Shown piece by piece: positions 16,987 through 25,059 of a stretch of 64,000 nt of DNA. This stretch comes from Lachnospiraceae bacterium UBA3310 (lineage in GTDB: Bacteria > Bacillota > Clostridia > Lachnospirales > Lachnospiraceae): assembly GCA_002361355.1 (NCBI GenBank), contig DESQ01000036.1:7160-71159 (forward strand). The letters run 5' to 3'. Position numbers and translations under genes: made by a program. The stretch's first letter is position 1, and each line of letters begins with the position of its first letter. The notes below the pieces were generated by a model. It worked only from the letters and a program-made list of their open reading frames with translations. It was not told the DNA's origin and made no database searches.

Positions 16987-18013
16987 ATTCGTATTCTGCA
17001 ATATCGTAAATCAGTCTTTCGGAATCTTCCCAGCCAAGACAGGGATCGGTGATGGACTTGCCATAGACGCCGTCGCCGATTTTCTGACAGCCCTCCTCAA
17101 TGTAGCTTTCGATCATAACGCCTTTGACCATGTTGTGGAGGTCGCTGTTTAACTTCCGGCTGTGCATCACTTCCTTGACAATACGGATCTGCTGCGCAAA
17201 CTCTTTGTTGGAGTTGCTGTGGTTCGCGTCGATCACACAGGCGGGATTGATCAGATCCTGCTCCTGATACAGCGTAAAGAGGGTATTCAAATCCTCGTAG
17301 TGATAGTTCGGGATGCTTCTGCCGTGCTTGTTGACAGAGCCGCGAAGGACGGCGTGGGCAAGAGGATTACCCCCTGTGCTGACCTCATATCCTCTGTAGG
17401 TGAAATCGTGAGGGTGCTGTGCCGCGTAGATGGAGTTTAACATGACGGAAAGTGTGCCGCTGGTAGGGTTTTTCATGCCTGCGGGTACGTCAAAGCCGCT
17501 GACCGTCATGCGGTGCTGCTGGTCTTCCACGGAACGGGCGCCAATGGCCACATAGGAGAGAATGTCCTCCACATAACCCCAGTTGTCGGGGTAGAGCATT
17601 TCGTCGGCGGCGGTCAGTCCCGTCTCCTCTATGGCGCGGATGTGCATCTTGCGCATGGCGATCAGGCCGTTTGTAAAGTTTGGCTTCTTTTCGGGATCAG
17701 GCTGGCTGACAATTCCCTTGTAGCCCTCTCCCGTGGTGCGGGGCTTGTTGGTGTAGATACGGGGAATCAGGATCAGCTTGTCCTTTACCTTCTCGTTGAC
17801 CCGTGCAAGTCGGTTTACATAATCACATACCGCCTCCTCGTTGTCCGCGGAGCAGGGGCCGATAATGACGATAAATTTATTGCTTTTACCGGTGATGACA
17901 TCCCGAATCTCGGCATCCCTCTGTTTTTTGAGCTGTACCAGATGCGCCGGCATGGGAAATTGCGCGCGGATCTCGTCAGGTGTCGGTAATTTTGCTACAT
18001 AATGAAAAGACAT
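16985..18013 (-). CDS. aroF: 3-deoxy-7-phosphoheptulonate synthase, class I-alpha
   Basis: 342 residues. DAHP synthase condenses phosphoenolpyruvate and erythrose-4-phosphate, the entry step to aromatic amino acids. Motifs of the AroFGH group are present: IIGPCSADNE, PRIYTNKPRTTG with the substrate-binding KPR, GARSVEDQQHR, DANHSNSNK and MIESYIEEG. It has no chorismate-mutase or ACT fusion. The start at 18013 is set by AGAGGAG seven bases upstream; a longer frame from 18064 lacks a ribosome site. Alone on the reverse strand with its own promoter. Which aromatic acid inhibits it cannot be read here. Confidence 0.93.
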   Translation of the reverse strand: MSFHYVAKLPTPDEIRAQFPMPAHLVQLKKQRDAEIRDVITGKSNKFIVIIGPCSADNEEAVCDYVNRLARVNEKVKDKLILIPRIYTNKPRTTGEGYKGIVSQPDPEKKPNFTNGLIAMRKMHIRAIEETGLTAADEMLYPDNWGYVEDILSYVAIGARSVEDQQHRMTVSGFDVPAGMKNPTSGTLSVMLNSIYAAQHPHDFTYRGYEVSTGGNPLAHAVLRGSVNKHGRSIPNYHYEDLNTLFTLYQEQDLINPACVIDANHSNSNKEFAQQIRIVKEVMHSRKLNSDLHNMVKGVMIESYIEEGCQKIGDGVYGKSITDPCLGWEDSERLIYDIAEYE

Positions 18014-18068
18014 GTCTTTTACTCCTCTGTAATCTGTAATCATTGATTTTTCTGGCAAAAACACCTAT

Positions 18069-18097
18069 ATTATAGTATATTGATTTAGGAATGGCAA
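18069..18097 (-). promoter_or_regulatory. Predicted sigma-A promoter of aroF
   Basis: Reading leftward: TTGCCA (18097-18092), 17-base spacer, perfect TATAAT (18074-18069). The -35 lies inside the last codons of the upstream flippase gene. Confidence 0.7.
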
Positions 18098-19494
18098 GTG
18101 GCATGCGTTTTTCGTGAAATATGGAGCGCGGACACGGTGCAGAGCAGCGTCTGTAGGATTTGGCTGGCAAGCATACCCCAGAGATACCCCTGAATACCGA
18201 ATCGCGGGATGGCAAAAAAGACGAACACAAGGCGCAGCAGGAGACTCACCACGCTGAACAGGAAGGTCTGGATGGTTTTGCCAAGTCCGTTCAGTATGCT
18301 GTTTAACATGCTGGCAATGTACATGAAAGGACACAGAAAACTCAGCGTCAGGATGAAACTGCCGGCAAGCTCCGAGCCGTAGAGCAGGCGTCCCGCCATT
18401 CTTCCGAACAGAAGAAACATGGTGGTGCAGAAGAAGCCCAGAAGCAGACAGCTTCGTATGGAGGTAAGGATGGCACGTTTTACCGCTTTGTGGTTGCCGC
18501 CGGCGTCCGCCTCGGAGACGATGGGCAAAAGCAGCACGGAGATGGAGTTGGTGACAGCGGAGGGAAACAGGATGAGGGGCAGACTCATGCCGGTAAGAAC
18601 GCCGTAGACGCCAAGCGCGTCGGCATTGCTCAGTCCGTATGCCATCAGGCGGTTGGGAATATAGATTGCCTCTACGCTCTGGAGGAGATTTAGGATCAGG
18701 CGGTTGGCGGACAAGGGTACAGCGAGCTGCAAAAGCTGTCCACAGATGTGCCGGTATGTGGCGCACACGGTGGAAAGAGTCGGCGAATGTCTGGAGGGGA
18801 CAGGATGTGCCGGCGGCATTTTATGGTGGGAAACGGCGGGAAATACATGGTGGGCCCGGGAAAGAATGGCCACCACAGAGACAATCATGGAGGCGCTTTC
18901 ACCGATTACGAGTCCTACTACGGCAAAGCTGATCGTGGGTGTCAGGCCGTGCCTCTGACAGATGAAATAGATCAGATAGACACTGCCCACGCGGCAGACC
19001 TGTTCCGCAAGTTGGGAGAAGGCGGGGATAGCGGTCTTCCGGATGCCGTAAAAATAGCCGTTGATACAGGAGTGCACGCTGGCCATGGGAATGGAGAGGG
19101 CAATGATGCGAAGCAGCGGGGCAGTCCGCTCCTCCAGCAGAAAAGTTACGGCGATCTGGTCTGCGTACAGATAAATCACGGATGCGCAGACCGCAGAGAG
19201 GAACATGGCAAGAAGGAAACCCGTCCAGAGTGTGCGAAAGGAACTCCGGTAGTCGCGGGTAGTCGTCTCACTTGCCACATATTTGGAGATGGCGGTCTGG
19301 ATTCCCGATACCGTGAGGGAGAAGGAGAGCGCCAGAACGGGGGAGATGAGCTGGTAAATGCCCATGCCCTCCGCGCCGAAAACGTTGGAGAGAAAGACCC
19401 GGTAAAAGAAGCCAATGAAGCGGCTGACCAACCCGGTCAAGGTGAGAATAAGGGTTCCGGTTATCAGAGGATGCGTCCATTTTTTTAATGTCAT
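18085..19494 (-). CDS. SpoVB-type MATE/MOP family polysaccharide flippase
   Basis: 469 residues with 13-14 hydrophobic segments, matching the multidrug/oligosaccharidyl-lipid/polysaccharide exporters related to SpoVB. It starts MTLKKWTHPLITGTLILTLTG; GTLILTLTGLVSRFIGFFYR is the conserved first helix and loop, and EGMGIYQLI follows. Members flip lipid-linked glycan precursors; spore cortex or cell-wall precursor transport is possible. A second in-frame ATG at 19512 would add six residues; neither start has a strong ribosome site. A long N-terminal open extension is a shadow of the divergent gene. A 12-bp inverted repeat lies just upstream. Confidence 0.85.
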   Translation of the reverse strand: MTLKKWTHPLITGTLILTLTGLVSRFIGFFYRVFLSNVFGAEGMGIYQLISPVLALSFSLTVSGIQTAISKYVASETTTRDYRSSFRTLWTGFLLAMFLSAVCASVIYLYADQIAVTFLLEERTAPLLRIIALSIPMASVHSCINGYFYGIRKTAIPAFSQLAEQVCRVGSVYLIYFICQRHGLTPTISFAVVGLVIGESASMIVSVVAILSRAHHVFPAVSHHKMPPAHPVPSRHSPTLSTVCATYRHICGQLLQLAVPLSANRLILNLLQSVEAIYIPNRLMAYGLSNADALGVYGVLTGMSLPLILFPSAVTNSISVLLLPIVSEADAGGNHKAVKRAILTSIRSCLLLGFFCTTMFLLFGRMAGRLLYGSELAGSFILTLSFLCPFMYIASMLNSILNGLGKTIQTFLFSVVSLLLRLVFVFFAIPRFGIQGYLWGMLASQILQTLLCTVSALHISRKTHATCHS

Positions 19495-19500
19495 ATAACA

Positions 19501-19542
19501 CCGTTTCTGCATGGGATATGCTTTATGTGTATGCAGAAACGG
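19501..19542. promoter_or_regulatory. 12-bp perfect inverted repeat between divergent genes
   Basis: CCGTTTCTGCAT (19501-19512) and ATGCAGAAACGG (19531-19542) flank an 18-base centre. It fills the 85-base gap between the flippase gene and the divergent surface-protein gene and could be a shared operator or a leader hairpin. No known regulator consensus is recognised. Confidence 0.5.
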
Positions 19543-19579
19543 AAGAGAATAGAATTTGTTTACGGAGAGGAGCAACACT

Positions 19580-21169
19580 GTGAAACGAAATAAAAAAACG
19601 GCGCTGCTATTGGGATTGACGGTATGCCTGTTTCTGGCGTGTGCTATCCAAATCGGCCGATATGCCTCGCAAAACCGAGTCCTGCTTACGGAAAACCGAG
19701 CCCTGCTTACGGAAAACAGGGAATTGTCTGTGTTTTTTCCCGCCGCCATGGCAAAGAGTCTGGCGGTAGCGGAGGGGGTACGGGCGCAGTTTGCCGGGGA
19801 CGTATCCATGGAAGAAGAGCTGCTGGAGAGTAGTGGTTTTCACAAAAAGGGCGGCATTTATCTGATTGATTATAAATCTCAGTTATACGATCTGCAGAGT
19901 ATGATAGAAAACGGGGAGGAGATAGAACCGGGAGTGCCTGCCGCGACGGCATCTTACCGCCTCCGGAGAGATTTGGAGGTAGAAAATATCCGCCTGTTTT
20001 CCATCGGAACGAAGGAAAAGCCCTTTGGCGGTGTTTTCGACGGGGACAGACACCGTATCACGGGCCGTTTCCGCATGGAAGACGGTGCAGAGGTGCCGGA
20101 AGAGATGCTGTTTTATGTGGATGCATCGGCAAGGATAGCGAATCTGAAGATTTATAATGATCTCAGCGGCGGAGAAGTGTTTTTAAAGGTGGAAGACCTT
20201 CAGGAATGTGAGACACTGGAAAGCGATCTGGCGGAGTGCCCGGGCTGTTCGATCCATTTGGAGATGACAGAGTGGGAACCGGATGCCGGGCGGATTGTGG
20301 AAGTGCTGCGCGGATATTGGGAAAATATGACGGAGGACGGCGCTTATGTCAGTGCGACTTTTTATCCGGATATGGACAAGAAGCCTGCCAATGCGGAGGC
20401 CTGTGCAAAGAGCGTGCAGGAAGCTCTTTGCACGCTTGCCGGAGAGGAATATGCAGGGGCAATAGGGGAGGCTTTGGCCAGAGAGGAGGGGTATCTGTGG
20501 TTCCTTCGTCTGGAACGGGTCGGAGGCCTGATCTGCTGCACCTTTGAGATCGGGGAGCCGGTATACGAACCGGATACCTATTATTATGAGGGAGATAATA
20601 TTGTTTACACGAATGTGGGCTACTATATCGCCGTGAGCGGAGAGTGGGAAAGGAAGGAGATTTCCTGTCAGTGTCTACGCATTCCCTATACGCAAATGGT
20701 ACATAGCAGTATCGGAACCGGCGGAACCTACCGGGTGGAGGAGGTCGACCTTAATTTTGACGGGAAACGGGATTTGTTGATTCATGAGGGGTACTCCGGC
20801 GGAAGCGGGGGAAGCTGGGGCAATTACCGCGCTGCCGTCTGGGAGGCGGAGACGGGAACTTTTGTGTATTTTTCTTCCCTGCCGGAACAGATTACCTCCC
20901 TCGAATTTGACAGCAGAAGGGTGGTAGACTCCTATCAATTAGGAGTATCCTATCAGGTTGTGGAAGTCTATGAGGTCGTAGACGGGGAATACGTCTGTAC
21001 AAGAAAGCTGGTCTACCAGTCGGGGGAGTCGGACGAAGGCTATTGGGCGGAACTGTCCTATTATGAGATGGGTGAGCTTGTGGAAACCCATCGTTTATCA
21101 CACGATAATGATATGGAATCGCTGATGGATGAGCGGTATCCAGATATGGATTACTGGCAGAAGGGGTAG
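19580..21169 (+). CDS. Membrane-anchored protein with GLUG-like and VCBS-like segments
   Basis: 529 residues; function unknown. GTG 19580 follows GGAGAGGAG. An N-terminal hydrophobic helix (about 6-24) anchors it, then a short Leu/Asn heptad-like stretch in which LLTENRA is repeated in tandem, matched by an 18-base DNA repeat. Residues near 140-185 read FGGVFDGDRHRITGRF and IANLKIYND, like GLUG repeats of surface proteins. Near 390-420 VDLNFDGKRDLLIHEGYSG resembles an FG-GAP/VCBS-type calcium-binding repeat. An extracellular binding or sensing role is inferred only. No clear partner; mnmA follows after 58 bases. Confidence 0.7.
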   Translation: MKRNKKTALLLGLTVCLFLACAIQIGRYASQNRVLLTENRALLTENRELSVFFPAAMAKSLAVAEGVRAQFAGDVSMEEELLESSGFHKKGGIYLIDYKSQLYDLQSMIENGEEIEPGVPAATASYRLRRDLEVENIRLFSIGTKEKPFGGVFDGDRHRITGRFRMEDGAEVPEEMLFYVDASARIANLKIYNDLSGGEVFLKVEDLQECETLESDLAECPGCSIHLEMTEWEPDAGRIVEVLRGYWENMTEDGAYVSATFYPDMDKKPANAEACAKSVQEALCTLAGEEYAGAIGEALAREEGYLWFLRLERVGGLICCTFEIGEPVYEPDTYYYEGDNIVYTNVGYYIAVSGEWERKEISCQCLRIPYTQMVHSSIGTGGTYRVEEVDLNFDGKRDLLIHEGYSGGSGGSWGNYRAAVWEAETGTFVYFSSLPEQITSLEFDSRRVVDSYQLGVSYQVVEVYEVVDGEYVCTRKLVYQSGESDEGYWAELSYYEMGELVETHRLSHDNDMESLMDERYPDMDYWQKG

Positions 21170-21227
21170 GCTGCGGCAGTTTGTGAAGAAGCGTCGCGAA
21201 CAGAAATGCTCCGGAATGGAGATTGGA

Positions 21228-22310
21228 ATGAGAGAAAAAGTAGTAGTGGGGATGTCGGGAGGCGTGGATTCCTCCGTGGCGGCCCTCTTATTAAAGAGAC
21301 AGGGATATGACGTGGTGGGAGTCACCATGCAGATCTGGCAGGAGGAGAGCCCGTCTTTGGCAGCCGAGCAGGGAGGATGCTGTGGTTTCAGCGCGGTGGA
21401 GGATGCCAGGCGTGTGGCGCAGATACTGGACATTCCCCATTATGTGATGAACTTCCGGCGGGAATTTCGGGAAAAGGTGATGGATTATTTTGTGGCGGAG
21501 TATCTGGCGGGCAGGACGCCAAATCCCTGTATCGCCTGTAACCGCTATGTGAAATGGGAGTCCATGCTGCAACGGAGTCTGGAGATCGGGGCGGATTATA
21601 TCGCCACTGGCCATTACGCCGGGATTGCCAGGCTTGCAAATGGCAGATATGCCATAAAAAATGCAGCCACGGCGAAAAAAGACCAGACTTATGCGCTGTA
21701 CAGCCTGACCCAGGAACAGCTTGCACACACGTTGATGCCAGTGGGGGATTATACGAAGGAGGAAATCAGACAGATTGCGGAGGAGGCAGGACTGCCCGTT
21801 GCCCATAAGCCGGACAGTCAGGAAATCTGCTTTATCCCCGACAACGATTACGCCGCTTTTATCGACAGGGAGGCGGGAGAACGCGTGCCGAAGCCCGGAT
21901 GCTTTGTGACAAAAGATGGCGAGGTGCTGGGACGGCATCTGGGGATTACGCACTATACGGTGGGACAGCGCAAGGGCCTGAACCTGTCCATGGGGCATCC
22001 CGTGTTTGTGACGCAAATAAGGCCAGATACGGACGAGGTAGTGATTGGCGGGGCGGAGGAAGTGTTCGGGACTTCCCTTGTCTGTAACCAGATCAATTAC
22101 ATGGGGATGGAAGATTTACGGGGATCCAGAGAGGTGCTTGCCAAGATCCGTTACGCCCACGCGGGCGAGAAATGTGTGATTGAGAAAACGGGGGAAGATC
22201 AGATCCACTGTATGTTTCAAACGCCCGTCCGCGCCATCACGCCGGGACAGGCGGTGGTGTTTTATGAGGATGGGTATGTGCTGGGCGGTGGTATCATTTG
22301 TTCGTCATAA
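21228..22310 (+). CDS. mnmA: tRNA 2-thiouridylase MnmA
   Basis: 360 residues. Thiolates U34 of tRNAs for Lys, Glu and Gln. The PP-loop GMSGGVDSS is at 8-16 for adenylation; the catalytic cysteines are C101 in PNPCIACN and C201 in SQEICFIP, at the positions expected for the family. ATG 21228 is preceded by GGAG with a 6-base gap; an ATG four codons upstream is the alternative. Ends by overlapping the convergent hisJ stop by six bases. The sulfur donor gene (iscS type) is not in the window. Confidence 0.95.
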   Translation: MREKVVVGMSGGVDSSVAALLLKRQGYDVVGVTMQIWQEESPSLAAEQGGCCGFSAVEDARRVAQILDIPHYVMNFRREFREKVMDYFVAEYLAGRTPNPCIACNRYVKWESMLQRSLEIGADYIATGHYAGIARLANGRYAIKNAATAKKDQTYALYSLTQEQLAHTLMPVGDYTKEEIRQIAEEAGLPVAHKPDSQEICFIPDNDYAAFIDREAGERVPKPGCFVTKDGEVLGRHLGITHYTVGQRKGLNLSMGHPVFVTQIRPDTDEVVIGGAEEVFGTSLVCNQINYMGMEDLRGSREVLAKIRYAHAGEKCVIEKTGEDQIHCMFQTPVRAITPGQAVVFYEDGYVLGGGIICSS

Positions 22311-23123
22311 TTTATGAAAGGCGGGCATTCTTTTTTCATAGGTGGCATAATAGCGGAATCCGCATTCTTTTAGGATATCACAGGCCCGGTCAAAGGCGTG
22401 GGCAATCTGCTCCGGCGTATGGGCATCGCTTCCCGTGGTGACGATTTCGCCGCCAAGTTCCCGGTAGCGTTTCAGAATACCGGCACAGGGGTGGGGTTCC
22501 CGAAGTCCCTTTGCCAGTCCGGCAGTGTTTACTTCGATGCCCTTCTCCATGTCAATCAGTCTGGTCAGAATTTTATCGATAATCCCGCGGTACATCTCAT
22601 AGGAATAACCTGCATCTTTCTGTGGGCCGTAGCGCACCACATAGTCCAGATGGCCGTAGATATCGAAATTGCTGAATGACTTCAAATTTTCCAGAATGGA
22701 TTCAAAATACGCCCGGTAGGCTTCTTCCTGTGTCCGCCCCTCATAGAAGGACGGATAATAGGGGTCTTTTCCGTTACAAAGGTGGGAGGAGCCGATCACA
22801 AAATCGTAATCGTGGGCTTTTGCAAAGGCCGCGTTTTTGCGTGTCAGATGGGGCTGCAAACCAAGTTCCACGCCGAAGCACAGATGAATCCGATCCGCAT
22901 ATTTTTCCCGGAGTTTCAGAAAGTCATAGAGATAGGCATCCGGGTTCAACTCAAAAAATCCTTCCGGCTCTGAGGCCGAGACGGGATAGTCGAAGTCGTT
23001 ATGCTCCGTAAAGCACATTTCGGTAAGCCCCAGTTTGATGCCTCTGAGGATCATGTCTTCCATGGGTGTGTCGGAATCCCCCGAAAAGGAGGAGTGCAGA
23101 TGAAAGTCGGCTGTGATTGGCAT
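22305..23123 (-). CDS. hisJ: Histidinol-phosphatase of the HisJ (PHP) family
   Basis: 272 residues of the PHP fold. Metal ligands are visible: DFHLHSSFSGDS at 6-17, a central EHND, the GVELGL motif, SSHL, GHLDYV and GSDAH near the C-terminus. HisJ dephosphorylates L-histidinol phosphate in histidine synthesis. No other his gene is nearby, so another phosphoester substrate is possible. Transcribed leftward from a clear promoter and converging on mnmA with a 6-base overlap of coding ends. Confidence 0.85.
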   Translation of the reverse strand: MPITADFHLHSSFSGDSDTPMEDMILRGIKLGLTEMCFTEHNDFDYPVSASEPEGFFELNPDAYLYDFLKLREKYADRIHLCFGVELGLQPHLTRKNAAFAKAHDYDFVIGSSHLCNGKDPYYPSFYEGRTQEEAYRAYFESILENLKSFSNFDIYGHLDYVVRYGPQKDAGYSYEMYRGIIDKILTRLIDMEKGIEVNTAGLAKGLREPHPCAGILKRYRELGGEIVTTGSDAHTPEQIAHAFDRACDILKECGFRYYATYEKRMPAFHKL

Positions 23124-23164
23124 GGGAAACTCCTTTGCTTTGCATACCTGATTTTGTCATTATC

Positions 23165-23193
23165 AGTATAGTGGATGCAGGGAGAAAATACAA
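23165..23193 (-). promoter_or_regulatory. Predicted sigma-A promoter of hisJ
   Basis: Reading leftward: TTGTAT (23193-23188), 17-base spacer, TATACT (23170-23165). A run of ten C lies nine bases upstream of the -35. Confidence 0.65.
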
Positions 23194-23202
23194 TCTTTTA
23201 TT

Positions 23203-23212
23203 CCCCCCCCCC
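23203..23212. repeat. Homopolymeric C10 tract in a divergent promoter region
   Basis: Ten consecutive C on the + strand between the hisJ -35 and the hscC-like promoter. Such tracts are prone to slippage and can act as phase-variation sites by altering promoter geometry; this is a possibility only. It is also a typical place for sequencing error. Confidence 0.6.
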
Positions 23213-23254
23213 TGAGGGGCTTTGCCTGTATCGGATATCCTGCGGCAGTATTTT

Positions 23255-23284
23255 TTGACTTATAGATTTTGCCGGGTGTATAAT
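23255..23284 (+). promoter_or_regulatory. Predicted sigma-A promoter of the hscC-like operon
   Basis: TTGACT (23255-23260), 18-base spacer, perfect TATAAT (23279-23284), about 46 bases before the start codon. No CIRCE or other heat-shock operator is seen here. Confidence 0.75.
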
Positions 23285-23330
23285 GGATGCAGATTACGGA
23301 GAAGAGGTACGGTAAAGAAGGAGGCTTATC

Positions 23331-25013
23331 ATGGCGGTCATCGGAATTGATCTGGGAACGACAAACAGCCTGGCATGTGTCTGTCAGGACGGCAGGGCGG
23401 TTTTGATTCCCAATTCTTTAGGGGAAAAACTGACGCCCAGCGTTGTCAGCGTGGACGAAAACGGTGAGATCTGCGTGGGAGCCGTGGCAAAGGAGAGGCT
23501 GGTCTCGCATCCGGAGGCTTCGGCGGCCTCCTTTAAACGGTATATGGGGACTGACAAAGTGTTTACACTGGCGGGAAATCCGTTTACGCCGCAGGAACTT
23601 TCCTCCTTCGTCCTGCGTCAGTTAAAGGAGGATGCGGAGCGGTTCCTGGGAGAAGAGGTGACGGAGGCGGTGATCAGTGTTCCCGCCTATTTCAATGACA
23701 ATCAGAGATATGCCACCAAGGAGGCCGGCAGGCTGGCAGGAATCCATGTGGAACGGCTTGTCAACGAACCTTCCGCCGCCGCCCTGACTGCCAGCCGGAT
23801 CAGCGGAGAGGAAGAGGGAAGCTATCTGGTGTTTGACTTCGGGGGCGGAACGTTAGATGTGTCGGTGGTAGATTATTTTGACAATGTGATAGAGATCGTT
23901 GCCGTCAGCGGTGATAACCGTCTGGGAGGCGATGATTTTGACGAGGTCATCGCCCGCAGTTTCTGCGCCCATCACCAGATGGATTATGACAGCTTGGAAC
24001 AGCAGAGGAAAGCAACGCTTCTGCGGTTGTCCGAGAAGTGCAAACGGGAGCTGACAAGACAGGATGAGACAGAACTTGTGTGGGAGGCGGAGGGGAAAAA
24101 GATGCCCCTGAGTAATCTTCTGCTTGCGGGACTTTCCCAGAACCTGTTTGACCGGATTAGTAATGTGGTCGAGACCGCTCTGCGCGACAGCGCCCGTTCT
24201 ATCGAGGAGATGGATGAGATTGTTCTGGTGGGCGGATCCTCCAAAATGCCGGTGGTCTCTCTTTATCTGCAGACACAGTTGAAAAGGAAACCGGGCATGG
24301 TGGCTTCCCCGGACGAGGTGGTTGCCATGGGAGTGGGCATCTATGCGGGAATCAAGGAGCGGAAGCAGGATATCAAAGATCTGGTTTTGACGGATATCTG
24401 TCCCTTTACGCTTGGCACTAATGTGGTAAATTATGTGGATGATGATAATCCGATTATGTCTGCGGTGATAGAAAGAAACAGCGTACTTCCCTGTTCAAAG
24501 ACGGACTGGTATACGAATGCCTGTGACAATCAGACAAAAATAGTCGTAGGCATCTATCAGGGAGAGGCGTTTTACTGTAATGACAATCTGCGTCTGGGCG
24601 CTATCGAGATGGATATAAAGCCGGTCAAAAAGGGACAGACCCGTCTTAGAGTGTGCTTTACATACGACATCAACGGCATTTTGGAAGTGGAGGTCACGGA
24701 CTGCACAAATCCCGGACAGGAGCAGACAAAAAGGAAAGTGCTGACCAGTGAAAACCTGCGGCTGTCGGAGGAAGAAATAGAACGCCGCCTTGAGGAACTG
24801 CGGGCGTATAAGCTGATGCCCTGCGGCGGCATCCGGACGAAAATGGTGATGGCGAGAGGGGAGCGGCTGTTTTCCCAGACGCTCGGTGCAAGGAGGCAGC
24901 AGGTTACCATTATGATGCAGAAGATCCAGCAGGCTGTCGCAAGCCGGAACGATCAGTTGATTGCCAGGTGTCTGAAAGAGGCGGAGGAGGTCTTTGACCG
25001 TCTGGAGGAGTGA
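23331..25013 (+). CDS. Hsp70 family chaperone, HscC-like
   Basis: 560 residues, shorter than DnaK (about 610-640). The ATPase domain is intact: IGIDLGTTNSLACV, the second phosphate motif FDFGGGTLDVSVV, NEPSAAAL and LVGGSSKMP. The substrate-binding part is present, but the helical lid is short and lacks the usual acidic tail. Length and the adjoining membrane J-like protein fit HscC, a specialised Hsp70 that works with DjlB/DjlC in Escherichia coli. No grpE is beside it. Ribosome site AAGGAGG before ATG 23331. Own promoter, no CIRCE, so probably not part of the classical heat response. Confidence 0.85.
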   Translation: MAVIGIDLGTTNSLACVCQDGRAVLIPNSLGEKLTPSVVSVDENGEICVGAVAKERLVSHPEASAASFKRYMGTDKVFTLAGNPFTPQELSSFVLRQLKEDAERFLGEEVTEAVISVPAYFNDNQRYATKEAGRLAGIHVERLVNEPSAAALTASRISGEEEGSYLVFDFGGGTLDVSVVDYFDNVIEIVAVSGDNRLGGDDFDEVIARSFCAHHQMDYDSLEQQRKATLLRLSEKCKRELTRQDETELVWEAEGKKMPLSNLLLAGLSQNLFDRISNVVETALRDSARSIEEMDEIVLVGGSSKMPVVSLYLQTQLKRKPGMVASPDEVVAMGVGIYAGIKERKQDIKDLVLTDICPFTLGTNVVNYVDDDNPIMSAVIERNSVLPCSKTDWYTNACDNQTKIVVGIYQGEAFYCNDNLRLGAIEMDIKPVKKGQTRLRVCFTYDINGILEVEVTDCTNPGQEQTKRKVLTSENLRLSEEEIERRLEELRAYKLMPCGGIRTKMVMARGERLFSQTLGARRQQVTIMMQKIQQAVASRNDQLIARCLKEAEEVFDRLEE

Positions 25014-25059
25014 CGGAAACGAGTGTGAGGAAAGAACAGAAGAGAAAGAAGATTTATGG

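Noticed and set aside
18419..19488. Forward open frames opposite the flippase gene
   Set aside because: The reverse strand has clear transmembrane family sequence; the forward frames are antisense shadows.
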